NCBI GenBank assembly: GCA_001683735.1
Contig: LUGG01000001.1
Location: 1,798,001-1,862,000 of the forward strand
Source: Grifola frondosa
Taxonomy: Eukaryota; Basidiomycota; Agaricomycetes; Polyporales; Grifolaceae
Direction: 5' to 3'
DNA: 64,000 nucleotides
In this document: piece after piece, positions 46,807-56,915 of the stretch
How the letters are laid out: each line of letters starts with the position of its first letter
Numbering within the stretch: position 1 is the first letter of the stretch
Position numbers and translations under genes: made by a program
Notes under the pieces: generated by a model
Databases searched by the model: none
What the model was told of the DNA's origin: nothing
Seen by the model: the letters and a program-made list of their open reading frames with translations, nothing else

Positions 46807-47166
46807 CTTTTTGCTATGTTATGCTCTATGCTTACGTACGGAACTGTGCTGGCACTAATGTAGGACATTGTTTATGACGATATGAATATTTCTCCCAATG
46901 AAAGTGTACTTCCTCCAGTCGTCTCCAATACGCCCCCGCCTGCGACAACCAGTTTGATGGACATCGCAAACGATCCTCCCGAGACTAAGTTACAGCCGGA
47001 TGAAGCGCCCGTAAACACCGAAAGTCACGTGGACGACGCACCGATGCCTGCCCAATTTGGCAATCCTGAAGCAGACGTAAGCCTGAACGCGACGCGTCAG
47101 TCTATCACAAGTACCGCGTCAATAACTCGACCTCGAACTACTCCCTCCTCGTTCTCAACATTCCTG

Positions 47167-48976
47167 ATGGCTGACCCCAAGAAGCAGGAGAAAGATCTCA
47201 CAAAAGAGGTTGATGCCCTCCTTCCCGAGACCAAGGCTCTGGCTGAGGTGCGCCCCTGCCTTAGCACTTCATTGTTGTGACCACTTACGCCGAGTACAGT
47301 CTGGTAAATTGCAAGATGCCCTTGATAAACTGTACGCGCTAGAGAAACAATCTAGAAATGTGCGTTGGGTCATACTGTCACACCTGCGTTCGGCGCTGAC
47401 TTGCTACGTGAATTAGGCCTCAGACATGGCATCTACTGTGCGGCTCGTGAAGGCGGCCCTGGAACTCTGCTATGCCGCCCGAAATCTTGAGCTTCTGAAC
47501 TCAAGTATAAGCACGCTTAGCAAAAAGCATGGCCAGCTGAAGACGGCGATCCAGGCGATGGTCGAACTGGCGATGGAGTGGCTGGAAGACATCAGGAATC
47601 ATGAAGGCGTGGAGAAATGGCTTGAGCTAATCGAGACTCTCCGGAGTGTGACAGAAGGAAAGGTACGCCAGTTTTCTACTCCCGAGATGACACCCGCCCC
47701 ATGCCCCCGAACGTAGATCTTCTTGGAAACACCCCGAGCACGCGTCACCCTCCTCCTTTCCCACTACCATGAATCTCTTGCGGACTCGCCAACACCCACC
47801 TCTCCCCCTCGGAAAGAGTCTCTGCAAATTGCCTCTGATCTTCTCAGTGACCTGCAAGTCGAGACGTATTCTTCGATGGAACGGCGAGAGAAAACAGAGT
47901 TCCTTCTCGAGCAGATGCGGCTGTTGATTACTCTGGCACGACAGAAGGATTCAGAGCTTGGGCAGGAGGGAAAGAAAGACTCCATTGGCGGTGGCGAGTC
48001 TGAATGGGTAAAGGTTCGAGTCGGAGGGAGGAAGGTGAACGAGGATTTCTTGAAGAACAAGGAAAATGAGGTGAGTTTGCTATTCATTATCACACTGACG
48101 GAACTTCTTACCCTACGTTAAAGGATCTCAAGCTCAAGTACTATGACATGATGATTCAATACGCACTTAACAAGAGTGCGTATCTTGACGCGGCCAAATA
48201 CTACCACAAAGTTTGGGAGACACCTACAATCAAGGAGGAAGTAGATGGTCGGGGCCGTGAAGTAAGTCAAAGGTGCATGGCTGGGTCAGGATACTTATTT
48301 CACTTTCAGGCTCTTGAACACATCGTCACCTTTGTCGTTCTCGCTCCACATGACAACGAACAGTCTGACATGCTGCATCGTTTGTCAATTGATCCTGCGC
48401 TAGTGAAGTTAGATCTCCACTCGTACGTTTTCTCTCGTTGTTAACATCATTGAAACTAAATTTGACGGCTTTCCAGCGCCCTCGTCAAATGCTTTACAAC
48501 GCCAGAGCTCATGCGATGGCCAGGTATTGAGGAAGTGTATGGCCCTCTCCTACGCAAGACCACCGTATTCAGCTCCGACAAACTATGGGAAGATCTCCAT
48601 ACGCGAGTCATAGAGCATGTGAGTAGAATATATCGTGCTCGTTGCAGAACTGCCAATCTCACACGAACGTCTGTACCAGAACATTCGAATCGTCGCACAA
48701 TACTACACACGTATCACCCTCCCCCGATTGACCGCGCTCCTCAACCTCACGTTACCACAAACGGAAGAGACTCTGTGTCGATTGGTCGTGTCGGGCACAG
48801 TCTGGGCACGCATCGACCGACCGGCAGGGATCATAAACTTCCGAAGCAGCAAGAGTGCAGAAGACGTGATGAATGACTGGAGTTCGGACATGCAGCGACT
48901 ATTGGGTCTTGTTGAGAAGACATGGATGGGAGTCAACGCTGCGCAGGCGGCACAGTCGAGAGTAGTGAAGGCGTGA
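47167..48976 (+). CDS. RPN5: 26S proteasome regulatory lid subunit RPN5 (PSMD12)
   Basis: A PCI-domain subunit of the 19S lid. The start [20 protein letters not shown] at 47167 begins a helical-repeat N-terminus ([59 protein letters not shown]). Then come [14 protein letters not shown] and [15 protein letters not shown], and the C-terminal PCI/winged helix has [40 protein letters not shown] and [17 protein letters not shown]. Eight introns all join in phase with no breaks. An upstream Met at 46882 is in frame without a stop for 285 nt, but the added sequence is Pro/Thr-rich and unlike the family, so the downstream start was kept. Length is about 470 residues, standard. Confidence 0.95.
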
Positions 48977-49126
48977 TTGGGGATTGTATGTAGATTCATT
49001 TATCATGGACAGCTTCTACGTCTCTTCCATGCTGTGATGAGGTTGAGCGACCCGCGGTTTAAGTGTGGGAGGTACAATGAGCATTGCCCGAATGTAAGGT
49101 ATGGTCTGGAGTAGTCACATAAAGTG

Positions 49127-50037
49127 TTAGATGCCCTGAGGTACGGTAACATTCATGAAATCCGGAGACTCTGCAATCTGTTGTGTCAGACCCTCTGGGT
49201 TGATCTCTGGCTCGGCGAGGACGGTGGTATAGGTGGGACGGATGCCCTCCTTCCATAGCCGCACGTATTCCTGGCCCTTGGTGTATTGGTTCTGCGAGTT
49301 GTCTCTCTCCACAACCGCCTTCCACCGTTTGCGGGCGACCTCCGCCATATCGCGCTCCTTGTCCTTCTTCCGCCATGTCTCGAATGCCTTCTCCTCCTTC
49401 TCGAAGGCGATCTCCACTTGTGTCGGGCCGAACTGCATGCCGTAGTGTTCCGACTCCATCAGCGCGAAGTTCTTGGCGAGCTGGTGTTCGGAGCGCAGAG
49501 AATGAAACTGCGCGACGGCGGACGCGTAGGCATGTGTGACCGACAAATTGTGGTACTCGTGCAAGTTCACGGCGTAGCGGATGGCACTGCAGGAGAATAC
49601 GTAGTAAGGCCAGCACACCATGTCACGCTCATACTTCAGGACACGTACTCTTCAGGACTAGGATTTCGTGTTCTTTGCCGTAACCTTGTCCACTTTTCGG
49701 CGCGAATTGGGTGCTCGGGCTCGATGGTAGCGGCTTCTACCAGAGAGGTCTCGCGGAAGGCCTCGAAGGGGTGGTCACGGAAGAACTGCTTGCGTATCTC
49801 GTCCTCGACATATTGGACAGGGAGTGGACGTATCTCCTTGGAGGAGGCAGGACGCGTCAAGGGTTGTGCGAGGGGGAGGTCGAATTCGGATCGGGATGGA
49901 GGCTCTTTAGCGGGGAGCGGGAGGGGCGGGTGCTCGAGGACGGCCTTGTACCATGCGGGTTCCCTTTTGATGTACTTTTCGCGCAGTAGCCTGGAGGTCT
50001 GCTTGTGGACTTGGGCAGCGAAACGCTTAGCAGACAT
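49127..50037 (-). CDS. Mitochondrial small-subunit ribosomal protein mS23 (RSM25)
   Basis: A component of the mitoribosome small subunit. The start at 50037 reads MSAKRFAAQVHKQTSRLLRE, then KREPAWYKAVLEHPPLPLP, VQYVEDEIRKQFFRDHPFEA and EKWTRLRQRTRNP. After one intron (about 49590-49651) come AIRYAVNLHEYHNLSVTHAY, QFHSLRSEHQLAKNF and KGQEYVRLWKEGIRPTY. This is the full fungal Rsm25 pattern. The basic N-terminus can act as the mitochondrial import signal. Intact, about 280 residues. It converges on RPN5 with a gap of 150 nt. Confidence 0.92.
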
Positions 50038-50419
50038 ATTGGCGTACTGGCAACTACTGGCGGCTGGTTTATGCAGGCGCTAAAGCGAGTCTCGAAATTC
50101 GTAGGATTCTCCCAGCACGTGATGGGACGCGAACGGACGATCGATCGGAGAGTTACTTATCTTATCACCTGGAAGCTTTAAGTAGCCCAGCCACCGCGCG
50201 CTGCTCCTCGCATCCATTGCAGTCGCTAAAGCGAACGCTATTTTCTAACATAAGACTATATATGTCAGCAACCAATGCATCTTTCTTATCGTTCAGATGA
50301 CCTCAGCGGTCCAGCCCCTCTTGACTTACTATAAAGCAATGTCTTCCTCTCTCACACTCGCATAGGCATCTCATCCGCATTTGCCATCAGTACTGTCGCC
50401 CAGTCTTGCACATCTCATA
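50038..50419. other. Intergenic with TATA box of small Cys gene
   Basis: About 380 nt upstream of both the mS23 gene (minus) and the small gene at 50420 (plus), so a divergent promoter. TATAAA at 50330-50335 faces the small gene. Confidence 0.5.
50330..50335 (+). promoter_or_regulatory. TATA box of the 34-residue Cys protein gene
   Basis: TATAAA about 90 nt before the ATG at 50420, followed by a CT-rich leader (TCTTCCTCTCTCACAC), a combination usual in strongly expressed fungal genes. Confidence 0.5.
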
Positions 50420-50583
50420 ATGGTGAGTGCATCACGCTCCGTCATCTCGTATCAAGACGATAATCTTCCATCCTTCGTCAGCCTCCAGCCGACGTGAAGT
50501 GTACTACGCAGACATCTGATGGGTCGAAAGACTGCTCCTGGCCCAACTGCGCCTGCGGTGCCAGCGATGCTCCCAAGAAATGA
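50420..50583 (+). CDS. Very small Cys-containing protein (about 34 residues)
   Basis: The ATG is followed directly by a GTGAGT donor (50423) and the acceptor GTCAG at about 50481. Exon 2 reads PPADVKCTTQTSDG, then KDCSWPNCACGASD, and ends APKK with a TGA at 50581. Four Cys in 20 residues, including a C-A-C-G pair, recall short fungal metallothionein-like peptides that bind copper or cadmium. Four Cys are few, however, and no family could be recognised. The strong TATA box, short leader and clean intron support expression. The gene is too short for frame-based prediction. Confidence 0.5.
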
Positions 50584-51018
50584 TCAATGTGACCTAAACA
50601 TGTCTGTCTCTTGTAGTGCTAGACAGAGGTGGTTATGATTTCGTGCATTTTCTGATCGTTTGCGTCGACTGACTGCGCTTGCAAGCCGTGCGTGCTGAAG
50701 AGCGAATTTCCACATCCCTGCGGAGAGTCTATGCATCATTGTATTATATGGAAACGTTGTATGTTGTATTTAAATAGGAGGCATGTGCACATCGGTGCTC
50801 TGCGTAAATGGAGCTGCGGGTCCGCGGATGGATTTTGAATTTCTGCAAACGTGCTTGACTGTGATCAACGCTCAGCGGCATCAGTACTTGCGAAGAAGTC
50901 GAGTTGTGAACTACCGCAGTTGCCGCAGCACCCTGCTCTCATTCAAAACCGAGTGGGTCAAACCCTTGTACCAGGGCAGATCTCTCTAGCCAAACACCCC
51001 TTCTCAGCCTGCCCAGCC
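50584..51018. other. Intergenic, about 435 nt
   Basis: The 3' flank of the small Cys gene and promoter of the membrane amidase-like gene. An open frame continues upstream of 51019 to 50851 but is unlike the family and was taken as leader. Confidence 0.4.
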
Positions 51019-52863
51019 ATGAGCTCTCTCGCAGGTTATGTCGTCGAACATCCAGCAAGAGTATACCTGTCCACAGGGACCATATTCGCAGCTTTGGCGT
51101 TAACACCCGCCCCTTCCTTCGTCCCTCTCGTGCTCCTCCTAACCAGTCTACGTCTCCATGCCAAAACGGCACTTCCACGTCGCCAACTTTGGGCCTCACA
51201 TGGAGTCCTCCAGGTGCTGCTGATCTCACTGGCCGTCGCGGTCGTCCACGCAGCACCATCCCTGCATGCCCTGTCGACCCCAGCGGTCTCAGTCATCGTC
51301 CTTGCCCTCATCTCAGTTATCAGCACGAGCATCGCGCTGCTCGTCGTCGTCTTCTCGTACTACACCGAGCGCGTTGCACACACGCCCTGGGCCCGCATTA
51401 CCACGTTCCCCGCGGCATGGGCCACGGCGTGGGCCGCGGTCGACTACGCCAGTCCCGTCGGGCAGCTCACTACTTGGAGCCCCGTGGTCGGACTGACGCG
51501 TTATGACTGGATGCGAGAGGTTGGAGGGCAGGTGGGCATCAACTGGATCACCGCTGCGTGGGCGGTCGTCCTCGCGGATGCGGTGGGTAGTTGGTTGGTT
51601 GGCCCAGCTCCTGAAGAAGAGACTGGACATGAACAAATTGTCTCGTTCGCCTCTGATGATTTGTCACGTTCAGTGCCTCCTGCTAAGGCCGCTCCGAGAG
51701 CATCCTCAAAGGCGCGACATACGCTGTTCCTAGCTGGGCTTCTTCTGGCGTTGACTGCCCCCTCTTTCTTCATTTCGAGTTTTCCATCCCTAGTTGCCTC
51801 TCCGGATATCACACCGTTTGGCGTCGCCTGTGCGCTACCGTACCCGCAGCGTTCTGGTCATCCTACGGGACCGCCGGGCTTGGCGGACTTCGTGATGGAG
51901 TCGCAGAGACTCCAGAGTCAGGCGAATATCGTCTTGTGGCCCGAGGGTGCACTCAGATTCGATAGCCCCACCCAGAGGGAGGAGACACTCGAACATATCC
52001 GACCCAAGATCAACAACGGGAGCTACTACGGCATCAGCTTTGAAGAATTCGTCCATGTCGATTCTCCTGATGGCGTATGGCGCGCCGGAATGAGAAGGAA
52101 TGGACTTGTTCTTCTTGGCTGGGAAGGCGTGGTTCACGAGTACTACAAACGGAAGATTGTGCCGAGTATGCTTTCTCTTCACTTCTGTTTTTACTGTGGC
52201 TGACATTTGGTTGTAGTTGCCGAGTCGTTCTCTTTGACACCGTCATCTGAACCCCCAACAATCTGGTCTCTGCCATTGCCGCCCCCAGGCAAGAAGTACA
52301 ACAAGACGGAGTGGTCGCCGACCTACCCCTTCGTCCGCCCAATCCCGATCACCAGCTCGATCTGCCTCGACTTCTCCTCCGCCTCCTCCTTCGCGGGCCT
52401 CCCGACGCGCCCCGCGCTGATCCTAGCGCCTGCACGGACGTGGCACGTCGGTGTCGGGCACGCGATGTGGGAGCAGGCGAAGGCGCGCGCGGAGGAGACG
52501 GGGAGCATGGTGCTGTGGTGCGACGGCGGCGCGGGGGGCGTCAGCGGCGTCGCGGGTAGGGGCATGCACGAGGTCATGCGCGTGGGTGCAGGGTCGTGGG
52601 CGCGGACGGTCGGTGTGTCGTGGCCCTTCGACGAGCGCCGCACGATTTTCTCGGCGGGAGGAAGTTCTGCGGCGTTGATGGCGGCGTGGGGCGTGTTGGG
52701 CCTCGGGTGGGTCGCGGAGTCGGCGTACCTCAGGTTCAGCGGTGCGCATGATCGCGCGCATGGTGTCTTTGCGAGAGTGCTGCAGGGTGCTCGTGGGCTC
52801 GGGTCGCTCTTCGGGAGCTGGAGACGGGTGAGGAACGACGAAGAGAGGCCCCTGCTTGAGTGA
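51019..52863 (+). CDS. Lnt-like membrane protein with carbon-nitrogen-hydrolase fold
   Basis: Multi-pass N-terminal membrane region (for example PLVLLLTSLRLHA, VLQVLLISLAVAVVHA, VSVIVLALISVISTSIALLV, HTLFLAGLLLALTA) followed by a nitrilase-fold domain. The catalytic Glu lies in NIVLWPEGALRF, then NGLVLLGWEGVVHEYYKRK and, after an intron at 52169-52218, KKYNKTEWSPTYPF. The Cys position is CLDFSSASSF, then HVGVGHAMWEQAKARA. This is the layout of bacterial apolipoprotein N-acyltransferase; fungal homologues exist but their substrate is not settled. Because fungi lack bacterial lipoproteins, a related acyl transfer or amide hydrolysis at an internal membrane is inferred. The start at 51019 (MSSLAGYVVEHPARVYLSTG) is preferred. 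Intact, about 600 residues. Confidence 0.75.
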
Positions 52864-53789
52864 TGCCCGGAATGCTGTAGATTTGTGTTCGAAGTTCATT
52901 TGCTGTGCGCGCTGTATCTTGTCGCTCTGTTTCACCGCTTGTGTGTGTCTCTGTCTGTGTGGAGGTTGTGTATTATCGTAATAGGATTTGGCCGTTATTC
53001 GGGACATCGGGAACATGCGGTCGAAGTGTGTATGCTGGGGAAGCGTATATACGTGGTTAAGTCGCATGCGTGCGGTGCGTGTCGATTGCAAGAATTCAAG
53101 GTTGCAGAAAGATACAATTGCCTCGAGCTGCGAGGTGAGCGAAGCAGCTGGCACTGTCGAAATCGATTGATATAGTTGTTATCTGAACGTACACGGTGAC
53201 CTCGTAATTGACCCTGCATAGAAAACCCAGAAGTCCTGTTGAGAGACGACTGTTCAGCGTGCATGTCTACCCTCCATAGCGGCCCATTCGATTGTGTATT
53301 AATGTCGCGTGTATAGAGTGCAGACTTTGGCACAGTCGATAATCTTGGTCTGCAATTGTGCTGCCATTGTCGCCAGCTATAATGATTCTCCAGGATTTCC
53401 TTCGCTATACATGAAGCTGGACGAAGAACATAGCTAGATTATTTTTCGATTCAAGATGGATGATCGAGGCGAGATCGAAAGTCGTACGCGTCGGGCGTCT
53501 GTGCAGGGTCGAGGACTGAGTGCGAAGATATTGTGCCCAGTCGTGCCCTCGGACCTTGTTTGCCTCGAGGCCATCTTTGCTTCTCGAATATCGTTCCGTC
53601 CGTGCCACGATTTTGCGGCCTCCGCGCTTGCTGCGTTCTTTCACCTTCGCATCGTTTCCTGAAGAGTGTGTGCGGTGCTCACCGGAACCATCAGGCCTAC
53701 ACGCAACCTCCCGCCGGCTTGGCCTTCATCTAGCTCTCCTTCTCCGGTCTTTCTCCTCACAGGTCCACATTTTGACCTGGTGAGTCACA
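52864..53789. other. Intergenic / unassigned, about 925 nt
   Basis: The left part is the 3' flank of the Lnt-like gene, with GT-rich simple sequence near 52938-52968. The right part (53456-53789) has overlapping open frames that may include 5' exons of the next gene, but no start could be fixed. Confidence 0.35.
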
Positions 53790-55600
53790 ACGTATTCATC
53801 CAGGAACCCTCTGCAGTCGAGACTCGCTCCCAGCCTTCCCGGCTCTCTGCGCGCCTCGACAAAGCTCATCACAGCCTCCTCGGGCTCTCGTCCTGTGCCC
53901 TTGGGAGGCCGAGCTCAGTTTTCAAGGAGAGTGTTGAGCCCCCTTGCTGAAGACCGTCCCATCTCGTCCGACCATTGGGCCGACGACTTTGAGCAGATCT
54001 CCTACGACGAGCTCCGCGTTTCACGCCTCCTCGGTGATTCTTGTGACTTCCCTATCTTCTCCGGCAATCCCGTAGGTGAGTTCCTCGTCTAGTCGATTTG
54101 CTGTAATTCCTATGTTGCAGAACTGACTCATGTATGCTGGGTTCACAGATTATCAAGCTACGGGTCCTTCATCCTTCCTCGCCCGATCTCGTTCCTCCCT
54201 TTCTCGTCTCAGGAAACTATCCCGATCTTCGCGCAAGAACTCGAGTGGCCTCTCTCTCGACAAAGGCTCCCAAGAGCTCCAGCCCGCTCTACACTCCGAA
54301 GAGACCGCGCTTGTCCTTGCTTTCCCCCGACCCCCGAAACTAACCCCAGTGTCTATCAGCAGAGGCGCCAGATCTCCCTCGCGTAATACACCTATCGAAG
54401 ATACTGCTTCCGTATTCTACGACAAAGATCCCTTCCGCACAGTCGAGTCACCGAGTCACGAGCCTGTGGCAGTATCCGATTACGATCACTTTGCACAAAT
54501 CCCTACCACCACCTCCGATCCGCTCGCGATACATTCTGCTCCTTATCCGCCCTCTATCACACCCACCACCGGCAGGAAATCGTTCAAAGCATCTCTCAAG
54601 CGCTTCAAAAGTTTCTCCAAAGCGAATTTCTTCTCTTCCAAAGCAGCACCAGAAACATCCGAGAAATCGACTCCTGCCGATCGTACTTCCCCCTCGATAA
54701 CATTACCTGATAGCTCTTCGGAAGTACACAGTGATTTCCTCCCGGAGCTGGTCTTTGGTCAAATCGATTTTTCCAACGTCTTCCACGAGGACGAGCGGGC
54801 CTCGGCAGCCTCCCCACCTTCCCCTGCTGACCTCGGACCGAGCCTCGAACTTGTTCGAATACCCCGCATCGAACTTTCCGAGGCCACAGAACGACTCCAG
54901 GCAGCACATTACGAGCGTGTTGATCCTCGTACTTTGACACAGTCTCCCGCGGCATCTACTATCACTGCATTATCACCTACAGCAACACCTCTCCCTCCCC
55001 ATTCTCCATCGTGGTATTCCCGGAACGTCAAAGATCTCGAAGCCGCAAAGTCTAATTCGCCACCGCCTTTGTATATCCGGCCCCCATCGTCGCCACCACT
55101 GCACATCCTCCCGCGTTCTCTCCTTCCAGTTCAGTCGAACACCGAGTACGTCTCGTCTGAGGTACGAGCGCCCTGATTTTAGTCTGGACTCAACGGCTGA
55201 CCCACCTGGATGTAGTTCAGGTGTGAGATTATAGAGCCCCCGGATACACCGTGCTCGACTACTTCGTCTGTAACTCTTTTCAATAATTCTGCAAGAGAAT
55301 CGTTTCTCCGACCGTCAGCATACTCCTCTCGATCTCGCCCATCATCTGTGAACCGTCTTTCTGTCATTCAATATCGTCAGTCCATCGCCGGTAACAGGGA
55401 GAGTGTCCACTCGATTGTCGCGTACGGATCCTTCAACTGTCCTTCACAAGGTGAATCCGGCCTTGAAGAGCCTGCTCAGGTGCGCTTTGTGGTTCTTAAT
55501 GCAGAAGAAGCAAGTGACTCATCTTGTTCAAAAGTCGTCCTTGAATATTTTCCTCGTTTCATCAGAGCCTACTGCAAAGCCGCTTCCACTTCGGCCACTC
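53790..55600 (+). CDS. Ser/Pro-rich protein of unknown function, frameshifted
   Basis: No domain was recognised. In reconstructed frames the protein reads WADDFEQISYDELRVSRLL, a junction through an intron at about 54076-54148 to DYQATGPSSFLARSRSSLSR, a basic Ser-rich block (LRKLSRSSRKNSSGLSL), many SP/TP sites and FKASLKRFKSFSKANFFSSK. An LPELVFGQIDFSNVFHEDER segment follows, then a Pro-rich tail. Frame breaks lie near 53897, 55170 and 55232, and the 3' boundary is uncertain (frame open to about 55600). Basic and phosphorylatable blocks suggest a membrane- or cytoskeleton-associated scaffold, but this is inference only. Confidence 0.4.
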
Positions 55601-55734
55601 TCACTATTCAACAGTGGTATATCGTCTCTCACTATAAATCTCATCATCCCGCTGATCTTCATACACAGATCAACCTCTCTTCTCCTTACCATCCCTCCCT
55701 CCCTCGCCGATCCGCGAGACACCACAACCCACAA

Positions 55735-56493
55735 CATCTTACTCCATTTTCCTCCCCTCCCCTCAAGCGTTCAAAGACTCCCCTTTCGACCACTTCCCCA
55801 TCCCCACACACCTCCTCGCACTCGTCAAGGGCATCTTCCGCGGCTCCAAGCTCGTCTCCGACTTCTCAATGGACACTTTCGGGAAGCAGACCGACACCGT
55901 CGACTACGGCGGCGAAGTGGACTATGCCGACTATGAGTGGTTCAAGGACCCGCCTCCACGGCCGGAGGTACGCCGCCCGCGATCTGCGCTGCGCATACAC
56001 ACGTACTAACACATAACTTTACAGCCCCCTGCGCCCCCTCCGGTCATGGACAACTATGTGCCGCTCCCGGGCGTGATCGAGCAGAACGAGATGTTCGACT
56101 TCGCGCTGAAGAGCGCGCCCAACGTCCTCTTCGCGCGCTTCAAGCAGTACGGCCAGGTAAGTCTCCTTCCCCCCCCCTCCTCCTCCATGTCTGTTCCTGT
56201 GCTCACGTTTATTCCAGCTCGGCGTGCTGGCGTGGTGCTCCGAGTTCGGCGAGATGATCGAGGCACTGAAGGTGCTCGGCTTCGAAGGCAACATGTTCGT
56301 CTCGACGCGCACGCAGGCGCTGAAGACGTGCGAGGAGATCCTCAAGCTGAAGCTCGACCTCGAGATGCAGATCATCGTCATGTACCTGTCGTCCCAGGTC
56401 GCGCGCCTCCGCCGCTTCCTCGACGGCGACCGCCAGTGGGACGACTACCCGAAGCCGCAGTTCCCGCTCGACCCGTACGCTTCGCAGTCCTGA
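55735..56493 (+). CDS. Conserved basidiomycete protein of unknown function, start uncertain
   Basis: The exons read FDHFPIPTHLLALVKGIFRG, MDTFGKQTDTVDYGGEVDYA with DYEWFKDPPPRPE, then (intron about 55966-56023) YVPLPGVIEQNEMFDFALKS and RFKQYGQ, and (intron 56157-56217) LGVLAWCSEFGEMIEALKVL, MFVSTRTQALKTCEEILKLK, YLSSQVARLRRFLDG and DDYPKPQFPLDPYASQS. This is a compact, mostly helical protein of about 230 residues, and I recall the pattern from other Agaricomycetes but not a function. No in-frame ATG exists upstream in the open stretch beginning near 55690, so either the start exon lies further up or a base is missing. Confidence 0.55.
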
Positions 56494-56915
56494 GAAACGC
56501 ATGCCTCTACTTTGTCTCTATTTGCTTTCGGATGTTTTCGTATTCGTGTTCGTGTTCGGCAGGAACCCCCTGGGGTGGCATATTTCCGAGTCTCTAGCAT
56601 TATCTCTGCATGTATCTATACCATACCCATCACCTTATTTGTCCGTTCTCCACGATTGTATGTATCTTCAATACACAAACGTACGGGCCTCTTTGGCGTA
56701 AACCAGGGAATTCAATTCCAACGATTCCAGATCAGTCAACAAGTGCGAATACAGCGACAGCACAGTCCACACATAATTAGGCAAAGCTAGATAATGGCCT
56801 CCAAACAGACAGACAAACGACCACGAATGAAAGCGTAAAGAAATTGCAACGGTGCATGGTGTTCTAAGCAATGGTCCATGAATATATACGCTAGTGTTAT
56901 GCGGTGGTATCAAAA

